Below, piece by piece: positions 47,693-58,943 of a stretch of DNA of 64,000 nucleotides. Source of the DNA: Anaeramoeba flamelloides (Eukaryota; Metamonada; Anaeramoebidae); NCBI GenBank assembly GCA_027625915.1, contig JANTQA010000023.1, forward strand, positions 7,564,001 through 7,628,000. The letters run 5' to 3'. The number at the start of each line of letters is the position of its first letter. Positions within the stretch are counted from its first letter, which is position 1. Position numbers and translations under genes: made by a program. The notes below the pieces were generated by a model that saw nothing but the letters and a program-made list of their open reading frames with translations, was not told the origin of the DNA and made no database searches.

Positions 47693-49653
47693 TATAATAA
47701 AAAAAATACTATTTTAATAAACAGTTCTATATACTCGAAATATTTGATTTTCATCTAGAAATAAAATAAAAAAAAGTAAAAAAAAAAAAAAAATTGGGTC
47801 ATTTATGATGAAATTTCGTTTTGTTAAACAATTATATTATTTTGTATAGAAATTATAGAATTCACTTTTATGCAAGTTAGAAAAAGTTAAATACTATTTT
47901 CCTGAAAAATAAATTAATTTGGTAGGATTTTTGAAATATTGTCCAGTTAATTCTGTATGATATTTTTAAATATCCTAGAATTAGTCAGAATGTTGAATTA
48001 ATAGTAAAAAAAGATTTAAAATTGTGAGTAAATAAATTATCAAAGAGATCCCTTTCAATTTTTAAAAAATATTTCCTCAAAAATGTGAATATTTTTTAAA
48101 TAGATTAATTATACCAAACAATCTTGTAATTTTTTTTTTTTTTTTTTTCAAAATATTCCAAGAATAACAATTTTTTTAAAAATAAAATTAACCAAAATTT
48201 AATTCTGAAAAAGTAGTATAAACTGGTAACTATTTACAAAAATGATAGTATGTATTAAAACAACCAATAATTCATATATTTTCAAACCAAATCTTTTAAA
48301 AGTCTTTTATAGAATTATTTTATAAGTGTAAATATTGTTAAAGAGGGGATAAAAATAAATATTATTTTTGGTTTTAATTAAACACCTTTTCAAAGAAAAG
48401 GGCAAAGAAAAATTCAAGAATAATTCATAATTGAATCAAATTAATTATAGTATCTTTCTAAAATATAAGAAACTCTTTAAAACATATAAAAAAGCACTCA
48501 ATTGAATTGTTAAAACTTATTAAAACAAAACAATAAAAATTCAAATAAATATTTTAAAAATTGATGTTCCCTTTTATTTGATATGAAAAATATCTTTTTA
48601 TAAATTGTAAAGAAAAAAAATTATAGAGTCAATATAAATCCTTAGAACATGGTGAATTGAGAAAAAGTTCTCGAAATTTTATTGATAATTCTTAACACGT
48701 CAAACTTTTGATTCTTTAAATTCCACATTTTCAATATAAAACCATAATTCATCTCGGAGTTTTGTTGGAATTCATATTTTTTTCTTTATTTTCTATTTTC
48801 TTTGTAACATAAATCAAACCAATAATGGTCTTTCTTAATTCCTATAATCTAGATCTTTCGGTATCAAACTTAATCTGTTTCCATTTTTTATACTGTCAGA
48901 TTATTTTAAAATTGGTTACTTCTTATCTTGTTTTTTTTTTTCACTTTCCATATGTTCCAATACCCCTAAATAAAAAAACAAAAAATGAATAATTAAAATA
49001 AAAATCACTAATAAGTAATAATATTATTAACTATCAAACCATCAAAACTATTGATAATTTGAGAGGTATACCATTTTATTTGAAAAAGAATTTAGTTTGA
49101 AATGGATCTTTAAATAAATTAATTCCCATAAATAATTAAAATTATTTTTTACGAGGATAATTTATAAAGCCTGAGATCTTGAGAAAATATATATTATGAA
49201 AACAAACATTTTTAAAAAAAAATCAGTTGTTTGAAAGTTTCAAAATTACAAGTATGTAAATTCAATTGTGTCTTGGTCTATTCTGAGAAAAATGTATCTA
49301 GCGTAAAAATAAGAGTGATGATAACTAGTGATTTTATTTAACGTATGCTTTCCATTTAAAAAATAGTTAATAATAATTCAGAAAAAAACAAATATTAAAG
49401 TCAGAATTAGAAGATTTTTTATTTAAATTTTTTGTTTTTATTAATTATTTAAAGGTATCAAAAAAAGTAATAATAATTAATTAAAAAACTAAAAACCAAA
49501 AATAAAAAAAAAATAAAAAAAAAAAAAAAATAAAATGAAAAAAAAAAAAGAATTATTATTATAGTAATATGAAATAAATTTTGGCTAAAAACAAAAATAG
49601 ATAACGATTATTATGATAATACATATCAATTAATTATTTAATAATTTAAAAAA

Positions 49654-52600
49654 TTAATCAATCTCAGAACGAAGGCATTTTCTAGGTTCAACTTTTAATG
49701 AAAGAGTGTATAATTCTGACTCATCTAAAGTTTCAAGATTTTGTAATAATCGTAATATTTGATGAATTGATTGGAAATTATAAGGAGGCTTTTGGTATAT
49801 TTGAATACCAAAAATTAAATCATAAATCAATCTACGCTTTTGGAAATTGATCAGGCCTTCAATTACATCTGGGTTTCCATCTTCTATGAATGTTAAGTCA
49901 GTTAAATATAGAGCAAAATATGGTATACAAGGTGGATTGATTTCTTTGATCAGTGTTCTATAGTTAGCAAAAGATTTTTCTGAGGAGAGATCGGTTTCTA
50001 AATCATCAAGTTCTTCGAAAAACTTTTCTGGCAATTCATCAAATGTGTGTTTTAATCTATGTACGGCGGAGCTACCCAATCCACTTAAAATTGCCATCAA
50101 TCCATTGAAATTATTTAATTTTCTGCAATGGCTTGCGATATTGATAAACCATCTTAATGCTTTCCCTCTTTCTTTTACTCGTTCACGCTTTAAAATCGCT
50201 GTTGCTACCCAACCTGAAATTAAATTAAATCGATGAATCATTTGTATTACATTTGGAGATCTATGTCTAAGCTTTGGGCTACTCCAAGCTAATTTAAGTA
50301 ATTCAGATGGCTAGTTTAAAAAAAATTATTTTTTTTTGTTAATAAATAATATATTATTACATAAATAAATATACATATATATAAATATATAAATGGTGAA
50401 ATATTAAGATAATTGATTCTAAACTAAAATTCAAAATTTTCCACACAGTTAAAACGGTCAAAAGAATCACAATAATAGAATTTGATTATATTTGAAATAA
50501 TTTTGATTCTTTCAATATTTATCAGTTTTTTTGTTTTAGTTTTTTGTTTTCATTTCATTTTTTGAATTATGTAACTTAGTTCATTCGATCAAAAACAATA
50601 TTTGGAACAGTTGATATTTGACCAAAGTTGAGTTCTTCGAAATTGAAAAACTCAAATAAAATTAGTTGATAGTATCTAATCATTTGATCATTCAATATTC
50701 CTAATAGAATTTCAACAAATTTACCAATACATTTTTTTATGGGGAAAATTGAAATAAAGAAAAAACTCTATCAAGACCAAATAAAATCAATACAAGACAA
50801 AGTCAATTCATCCAAAGGAGACGAAAACTGGAAACTGAAGAAATACACTAAAAATTAGCCAGTTCCCAGAAAACTTCAAAGAAAAACAGCCCTACTTGGA
50901 CTGGAAATCATCTAATACATTATTCAAACTCAAATCCTTTTGTAATGGGTTGAATAGATACACATATAGATGGGGAAAAGGAGTAAATTCCAAATTATGC
51001 CCATGCTGTAACAAAAAAATTGATGACATAGGCCACTTTATTTGGGAATGTGAAAAATATGAGAGTATCAGAAAACATTGGAAAAAACAAATCAAAAAAA
51101 TCTAACTTTTTGACGAGAACAAAATAGTTCAAAAAAAAAACAGATGAATTATTGAGAAAAATGAACATAAAAGACATCTATGACATCACCATAGAATATC
51201 TTTTGGCCAATATGACTCAACACGTCATTTAGGGAAAAGGAGCTCAAGACAAAATAAAACCTATCAAAAAATTCATTTAAACCAGAAAACTCCAGGTCTC
51301 TCACAACATCTATTTTAAACCTCTTTATTTTTTCCACTCTTCATTCTTTTCGTTCTATCATTTTTTCACCACTTCTTCATTTTTTATTTTTTCTTTTCTT
51401 TTTTTTTTAGAAAACTAAATTAAGATTCAAATACTTCTGATGACTGTATCTCTTTAGATACTCTTTGAATTTAAAATCTCAAATTTAGTCACTTCAAAAT
51501 TCTCTCTTTAACAGATTCGATGAAGTTTCATCTAACCCTTAACAATAAATCCAATTCTCTTTTTTTTTCTCCTCTTTCAATCATTTTGGAAAAACTAAAT
51601 TAAGTTTAAAATACTTCTAATTACTATTGTCTCCCTTAAAATGACACTGTGTTTATTCACTCGTTGAATTAGAAGTCTCAAATTTATTCACTTCAAAATT
51701 CTCTCTTTGAACAGATTAGATGAGGTTTCATCTAACCCTTAAACAAATTAAGCAATGTATTTTTTTGTTATGCTTAAAGCAAAATTTTATCTTAGAAAAC
51801 TAAATTGAGTTAAAATTACTCTAGACACATGTAGGCACGAGAAACTCTTTGAATTAGAAGACACAAATTTAATAACTTCAAAATTCTCTATTTAAAGGAT
51901 TAAGTGCTTTTTTTAACATTTAATCCTGAACAAAAAATCCTTACTCCACAATTCTTTGAGAACAGTATTTATTTATTTTGATTATTTATTATTTAATTTT
52001 GCTTTTGTGGGTATTGCGAATTATAAATAATTGTTAATATTTCAATTATTTAGCAAACCAATTTGGTATTTTCCATATATTTTATTTAATAAGGATTTTT
52101 TGTTTTAAAATTGATTTTTGGTGTGCTAAAATTTTTGAATTTGATTTTTTTTTCAAAAATTGAATTTTAGTGTATCAAAAATTTTTGAATTGAAGTTTAC
52201 TTTTTTTTAAGCAATCATTTTTTCTCTAAAGAAACAAAGAAAGAAAAAATAAACTTTACTTGGTACACACAAAAAACAAACAAGAGCATAATTAATGGGA
52301 GTAATTATCTTTTTTTTTTTTTTCAAGTAGACGACTTATAATTGTAATTTGGTATTTGGGATACATAACACTTACAATAGAAGAGCAAAGTAGTGGAGTA
52401 GAGAAATAATTGATCAAAGGAAATAAGTAATTCATTGCCTATTTTCAATACCTGGTTTGTAAACAAAGATCTTTACTTTAAAGATCTTTTTGTTTTTTAA
52501 TTGTTTTTTTTTTCTGTAACAACCATTCAATTCAGTAATTATATTTTGAAAACAATTTTATCTTGTATAATTAAATTAAATTTTTCATTCAAACTTTCGT

Positions 52601-54509
52601 TTTCAAATGAGTGAAATAATGCTATTATTTCCCGAAATAATAAATTAAGAAAATAAATAATAAAATCTAAAATAAAAAATATATAAAAAAAAAAAGCATT
52701 ACTTTAATTTTTTCATAAATATTATATTCAATAAGTGTAATTTGTCTTGCAATTTCTTCGGGATCGACATCAAATAAATTTAATTTTGGTGAAAAGATGG
52801 TTTTGGGTAATTTAGGTTCTGGAGGAAGATCATAAAAAATATGTCCTTTTTTATTTTTTTGTTCCATTTTTCTTTTGATAATTAATGATAGAGTACTGCC
52901 TATTTTATTAAATTTTTCAGAATTTAGGCTATTATCAATGAAATCTTGTAATTCTGTTAATACTTTGGAATTAAAATCTTCAAAATAGTCTGTAATCCAA
53001 AATTTTAAAACATTGCAGACTCTAAGTTGGATAATTGTTTTTTTATCTTTATAGATTTCTTCCATTTCTTTTGGAATATGAAACCTTTGTGTAAGCTTTG
53101 TTAGTAATGTTCTTGGGCTTGTAAATGATTGGTATGTCATTAAAAATGTTTTTGTATATAAAACGTTTCTTTGTTTTTCATGTGTCAATATCTCAACCAA
53201 TTTATTTAAACTGGCTGCTTCAATTTCTTTCATTTCTTCCTTGGTTGTATTTTTATTTTCGGTTTTTTCAGTATAAATTATATTCTTTTTTTCTCCCTCA
53301 TCATCCCAAATTGAGGTTAAATCATAATCATCATCATCTTCTACTTCCAATCTATAATAATACATTCAGAATGATAGATCAATCAAATAGTACAATGGTT
53401 AAATATATGTTTAGTTATGTGTATTTTCATAATTTTAATAAAAACTTGGTAAAAATATTTTTTTTATTTTTTTTTTTTGTTAAATTTGATTAAACATCAA
53501 AAACTTTTTAGTTTTAATAAAAAAAAAAAATTTCCAAAAGTTTTGAAAATACAATAAACTGAATTAATTTTTGGAATAAAATTCTTTTTTTCGAAGAAAG
53601 CAGAAAAAAAATAAATCGAATTGTTTAACAAAGAACAAAATAAATCACTTTACCCGAGAGAACGCAAGTGGCCAACTAAATCAATGTTTCCTGTTTGCTG
53701 ATCAAGCTGATTTTCTTGTTCTTTTATTGTTTGATCCCAAACTAAGTCTACATTTTTAATAGCCACCCGCACTAAGTTTTGAAGCCTGCTGTCTCGAACA
53801 TAATGTGGTTGATCTTTTATTTTTAGAATAAGAAGAAGAAGAAGAAGAAGAAGAAAAAAAAAAAGAAATATTGGAAGAAATAAAAAAGGAATAAATAAAA
53901 AATCTAGGTTAAAACAAAAAAAAAAAAAAGGTTGGTTCTTGGCTATAATTACATTTGATACCAGTTTCTTCTTCCAAAATTGTTTTTGTTTTTCGAAAGC
54001 CTACAGCCATTAAGTGTTGCATTATAAGCTGTAATATAATATCATCATTTAATTTTTGTTTGGTTTCTTCTTGTCCTGCACCGAATATACGTGCAAAACT
54101 AAAAAATGTTCCAATTAAATTCATTTATAAAAATTAAAGCACACCAAATTTTTTTCATTAACCAAACAAAGAGGTGGTATTTAAAAAAAAAGAAAAAAAC
54201 TTTTTAGATTATTTTGTTTTGTGTTTTTTTTGTTGTCTTTTTTAGATTTGTTTTTGTTTTTTACCTTTCAGTTCGTGAGAGAGGAAATACCCTTTCTCTC
54301 AAATTTCGAATATCGGGGTTGTTTTTCATTACTTTTTTAAACCAATTTTGACGATCATCGTCTTTATTGTCGTTTTTTGATGTAACCTAGATAAGCATAA
54401 ATTTTTTTTTTTTTAAAAGATATAAAAAACAATTTAGAATTAAAAAAAGAGACTACACCGTTCTTATGTAAAGTAGAAATAAACAAACCTTTTTTTTATT
54501 CTGAGACAT
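49654..54509 (-). CDS. LisH-containing Ras guanine-nucleotide exchange factor
   Basis: Model complement(join(49654..50310,52703..53351,53654..53813,53962..54098,54265..54386,54489..54509)): six exons, every phase matches, 581 aa, stop TAA. The first exon encodes only MSQNKKK. LisH motif at about 64-94 (LNDDIILQLIMQHLMAVGF) with a second helical stretch after it (LQNLVRVAIKNVD). RasGEF-N (REM) about 185-300 (YTKTFLMTYQSFTSPRTLL). Catalytic CDC25 domain about 345-570: IARQITLIEYNIYEKIKPSE, WVATAILK, FNGLMAILSGLGSSAVHRLK (matching the FNxLmaIlsgLnssaI..L core), PPCIPYFALYLTDLTFIEDG, INFQKRRLIYD. It should load GTP onto Ras or Rap; LisH usually mediates dimerisation. Architecture resembles Dictyostelium LisH-RasGEFs. 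The 2.4-kb intron splitting the catalytic domain (K|PSELLKLAW) holds a LINE tail and a Tc1 remnant. Confidence 0.94.
50430..50735 (-). mobile_element. Tc1-like remnant
   Basis: Reads CCACACAGTTAAAACGGTCA, then TTGAATTATGTAACTTAGTT and TTTCAACAAATTTACCAATA, collinear with the reverse-oriented copy at 61108-61650. It stops at the ACCAATACATTTTTT position, where the LINE fragment begins; the other terminal repeat is missing. Confidence 0.6.
50740..51350 (+). mobile_element. LINE 3' end: C-terminal zinc-knuckle of ORF2, truncated
   Basis: The frame 50896-51105 reads FCNGLNRYTYRWGKGVNSKL followed by CPCCNKKIDDIGHFIWEC, the C-P-x-C ... H-x4-C knuckle found at the end of reverse-transcriptase proteins of non-LTR retrotransposons (I/Jockey/R1-like). 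Upstream sequence (KLYQDQIKSIQDKVNSSKGD) continues the protein in another frame, so at least one frameshift is present; the reverse-transcriptase core is absent. This is a 5'-truncated, dead LINE on the strand opposite to the host gene. Followed by its tail repeats. Confidence 0.7.
51411..51910 (+). repeat. Tandem repeat tail of the LINE (three units)
   Basis: Units begin at 51411, 51591 and 51796 with AAAACTAAATT(A/G)AG and contain ACTCTTTGAATT / ACTCGTTGAATT, then CACTTCAAAATTCTCTCTTT. Units 1 and 2 also share CAGATT(C/A)GATGA. Periods are about 180 and 205 bp. The same unit, inverted, is present in the dynamin intron (about 5880-5995 and 6200-6340), showing that it travels with LINE 3' ends. 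Confidence 0.75.
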
Positions 54510-56578
54510 GGGTTCAACTTTAACAAATAAAAATTAACAGAAAAAAAAAAGTTTTAAAAAGGATGTATCAAAAAAATGATTAATTAAAGTATTTTTCAAA
54601 ACAAGAATCATATAACAATTGTAGTAATTTTTTTACTTCATAACAAAACATTTTCTTGTTATTGAAATATTCGTTCCTAATTTAGAAAAGAAATTAAAAG
54701 ATCAAAATTCAAAAACTTTCAAACAAAGAAATTTGGCCAATTCAAAAAGTTACCTTCAAAACATTTTTTAGTCTTTATTCCTTTTTAAAAGAAATTTAAA
54801 GTTTTTAAAAGTCAATAAAAATTTATCTTTTTAACCTCTTTTCAAATTTTTTTCAACAATTTCAAATGTTTTTTTTTTAATCATCTTTTTTTTAAAGTCC
54901 TTCTAAAACTACTATGAAAAATTCTAAAGATATAGATATTACTATTTGTTGAAAAATAAATGGAACACAATTTTCATTCAGTTTTCCAAAATAAAAAAGA
55001 GGTTTGAAAAATAACCATTTAAAATTTCAAACTTGAGATTAATCCCTACAATCATATTTGTATTATTTTTTTCCTTTTTTAGAATTGTTAATTTGATGAT
55101 TTATTTGAATAGTTCTATTCTTTCTTTTTTTGGAGAAAGCCCAATGAAAATTTTGTTCCTTTTTATTGTGAAATTAATAGTAGTTTTCGATTTTAAAAAT
55201 TGTGTTTTATTATAGAGAAAATTCAATTTCTATCATATTAAGGTTTATAATCTCTGAAATTTGAAAAATGGTTATCTTATATCGGGTGTGACTACAAGTT
55301 AATTTGGTTCTTAGTTGATCGATCTTGTACTTGGTATTAATTTTAAGACTTGTTCAGAATGGTAATACTCGACAATTTATTTATTTTTTTTCCGAAATCC
55401 AAATTGAAGAATGTAAGACTAAATATAATACCGTAGGTTATAAAAAAAATCACATTTATGTTTTTTTAATTGAAATTTTTATTAAGGATTGGTTTTATTT
55501 GGGAGCTTTTAAAAAAAAATTTTTTTTCATTTAGTTAATTGACAAAAGAGTAATTCAAATTTTCTTCTACAACCCATAATTCAATTTTTATTCTTAAACA
55601 CCTATCAATTGATTAATCATACACTCTTCAATTGGTATTTAGGAAAAAATTAAAATAAATTTTATCAAAAATTACCATTTTGAACCACTATGAATTCCCA
55701 TACCAAGCACAAGATCGATCAACTAATAACCAAAATCAATAAGTCACTACACCTGACACAAAATAATCCATTTTTAAATTTCAGGGATTGTAAACCTTAA
55801 AAGATAGCCATTTCATTTTTTCTTAAATTATTTGAAAATTTTTTTTTTTTTGTCATAGACAAAGTGTTTAAAATTAAATTTCTTATATAAAAGAAATCAT
55901 GTAAACATTAAAGTGTTTTTCAACTATTCCTTTTCAATTGTTTAAACCCGAGATTTATTTAATTTTTGAAATTGAAGATTTATATTAATTATAGTTTATT
56001 TATTAATTTGGGTGTCAGTTTCTAGGATCAAAAAAAATTGATAACTTATTTTTTTAATCTTCTCATATAAATTTTATGTCCATCAATAAACTTTCAGAAC
56101 AATTTTCTATTTTATTATTAAATCTGTTTTGAAACACTTTTAACATTTATGAATTTTGTAAATTAAAAAACTTCAATCCTGATTTTTTTTTGATTAAATT
56201 TATACGAACTTAAATACAAGAAAAGGAATAAATTAGTTCTAAATAATCAAAACTTACTCCATATAAAAACAAAAAAATTATTAACAAAATAAAAAATAAA
56301 AAAAAATAATTAGATTATAATTTATATTTTATGATTGTTCTGAAAAATAGATAAAGATTATTTTTTTAAAAAAAGAAATTCAAATATATGAATGTAAAGT
56401 AATAAATAAAAATAAAAATAATAATTTGAAAAAGAAAAAAAAACAAAAAAAAAAAAGAAGAAGAAGAGATAAAAACAAAAAAGATAAAAAATGAAAAAAA
56501 AAAAAATTTAGGAAGATTTAAAAGTTTCTGATCTTGAGTATTATTCTCGAATAATAAAAATAGAATCCCAATTTGACC
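54510..56578. other. Intergenic region
   Basis: 2.1 kb between the RasGEF start and the 3' end of the RGS-OsmC gene. Contains one TTAA-bounded inverted-repeat element (55238-55800). Two plus-strand frames (55033-55215, 55325-55534) lie in or near that element and lack motifs. Confidence 0.5.
55238..55800. mobile_element. TTAA-bounded long-inverted-repeat element
   Basis: Starts TTAAGGTTTATAATCTCTGA and ends with the inverse, CAGGGATTGTAAACCTTAA. The arms extend about 130 bp inward (TAGTTGATCGATCTTGTACTTGG against CCAAGCACAAGATCGATC). 563 bp including the TTAA at both ends. The TTAA boundary recalls piggyBac-type insertion, but the terminal bases are not the usual CCC; family unassigned. Confidence 0.7.
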
Positions 56579-58904
56579 TTACATTAAACTACAATCATCG
56601 TCTTCTAGTTCATCCTTTTCCTCATTTAATTTCAGTGAAATTGTATAAGGGACAGAATTATTACACATGAAGATACCGAGACATTTATTCATTCCTAATT
56701 GATCTATTTTTTTATAACTGCTTTCACTAATTGTTGATGAAACCGAGAATTTAAAATCAAGGTTATCAACTGGAGCAACATTCTTCAAAGATTCGTTATT
56801 GTGGTCACTAAAAATTTTTTTCCAATTAACGTCAAAGGTAGATACCAGGGATAAGTAATTCAAAACAACACGATTTAAAGAAGCAGCAAATGCGATTTGT
56901 GACATATAACAAGAGCCAATACCACTTAAAAATATTTGCCAAATTGCAGGTGCATTACCTTTACCACCCCATTTTACTGGTGTATCAGCTTCCCAAACAT
57001 CAGATCTATTTTTACCATAATTAACAATTGCTCTGAATTGTGGTTGGTTTTTGGTATTCCGTGGGTTCCATGTTCCTTTGACTCTGTTTGGTACAATTTC
57101 TGTTGATTCCTTCCTCTTGGTGACTTTTTGGATGTATTTGTTGACGTTGCTGATATTGATATTATTAAAAATTTTCTTAGTATTTTCCTTTCTTTCCTTT
57201 CTTGTTTGCTTGTATTTGGTTTCAGTGGTTGTGTGAATAATGTTTTTTATTATAAAAATAAATGGACAATTATCCTCTGCATTTTTCATTGCTTTGTTGA
57301 TAAGTTTATTTTTCGATCGTGATTTTAAATTTACATTAAATTTAATTAATGGTATTAATGGCTCATCTTTTTCAATTCCCAAAATTCTTTTTACATTTGT
57401 CATAATTATACATTCCACAGATAAATCATCTACCTCGATTCCTGTTTTGGAAAATTCTAAAACTAAGGATCTTTTTGGCAGAAATGATTATTTCGTATTT
57501 GTTAATATTTGGATATTAAATATGTTTAGTCGAAAAATTATATATAAATACGAATATTAATGAATTTAATATAATTAAAAAAAAATATACATTAATATAA
57601 TATAATATACATTTGATAGTATATCATACATTAGAAATAAGAAATGAAAAAAAAAAATAAAAATATGTAATAAAAAAAAAAATAATAATAATAAAAAGAA
57701 AACTTACCGAGTATAACCAGCACCTAAACCAAAAGCGATCATTTCAATTGGACTTGGAGCAGTTCCATGACCCCCAATTCTTTGAGCGGTATCTGCTTTC
57801 ATTCTTAAGCTGCCATGGTTATGCTTTAGATTAACTTCAAATTGATGATCTTTATTAAAAAACCAATTTAATTTAAGATTAAGTTTCTCGTGGTAAAGTA
57901 ATTTTGATTTTAATGAACGAGAAATATTGGTTAAATTTAAATTATTTTTGATAACATCATCATGCATATCTAAAATCTCGCTGTCTGTTTCACTATCTGA
58001 ATTGTGGTTATGTAAAAACAATTTGGTTAATTTTTCATAGAATTCGGTCTTTAAAAAGTTCAAATAAGTTGTTGACTTCATTGTTTGATAAATTTCATCT
58101 TGTGCGCGATTAAACAATCCGCGGAAAACTTTGCCCTTTTTTAAATTGTTAATAATTATCTCAGCATTTTTTGTGGTTATGCCAATGTAGGAAGTCGATC
58201 CTTGGATGATATATTTTTTAACTATTTTTTCTGCCTTTTCCAAAAGCTTTTTTTTGTGTAATTTTTGAAAGTTTTCTACGTCTAAATAAAATAATAATTT
58301 CTTTTCCGAACCGGTTTTGGCACAATATCTAAGGAAAAATTTATAATATCGTTCTTTAGACAATATCATATCTAAAGTTATTTTCGGTCCCTTGGGATGG
58401 TTTTCATCAATATCAGAATTAAATGATTGTGTGCCACTGAAACTAGAGTGGCTGTGTGATGTTTGTGAATATAGTTCAGTTTCTTCTTCATACTCAGATT
58501 CGTGTTCTTGGTCAGAGAATAACTCAAGTTGATTCATGTCATTAGAAAGGCCCCCACCAATTGATGTAGTTGGGATTTCTTTTTTTTTAATTTGTTTACT
58601 TTCTTTATTGATTTGTTTAATCTTTTTTATTAATTCACTAAATGCTAGTTTGATTCTGAGTCTTCGAACTTGTTCTTCTAAATATTGATATTTTAATTCA
58701 AGGATTTCAGATTCACATTCCAAGATTTTCTCATTAAATTTCTTGATTTGTAAGACTCTTTTTAATTTCTCTACACCCTTTTCGTTTTCTGCAATATCTG
58801 GTGAGATCCAATTTAATTTTTGTGAAAAGTTCTCAAGTTCATGATTATATTTTTTTTGTAAAGATATAATTAATTCAGTACCACTATTAAATTTTTTTAA
58901 AAGA

Positions 58905-58943
<39 letters not shown>

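Larger units (their letters stand above)
46111..49653. other. Region upstream of the SNARE fusion gene
   Basis: Earlier exons of the SNARE fusion gene may lie here: a minus-strand stretch at about 46160-46230 (reads ...HTKRKTRKKEMKIETH) follows a good acceptor but does not join in phase. Contains a TIR element (46350-46785) and the second ~570-bp repeat (47124-47692). The rest is AT-rich with nothing recognisable. Confidence 0.45.
50311..52702 (-). other. Long transposon-bearing intron of the RasGEF gene
   Basis: Donor ATTAAA|GTAATG at 52702, acceptor AAACTAG|CCATCTG at 50311, phase 0. The other four introns are only 102-302 bp. Contains a Tc1-like remnant, a plus-strand LINE 3' end and its tandem-repeat tail, all listed separately. 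Confidence 0.9.

Noticed and set aside
53820-53860. AGAAG tandem repeat as a possible coding repeat
   Set aside because: On the gene strand it is the CTT-rich pyrimidine tract ahead of an acceptor in a RasGEF intron.
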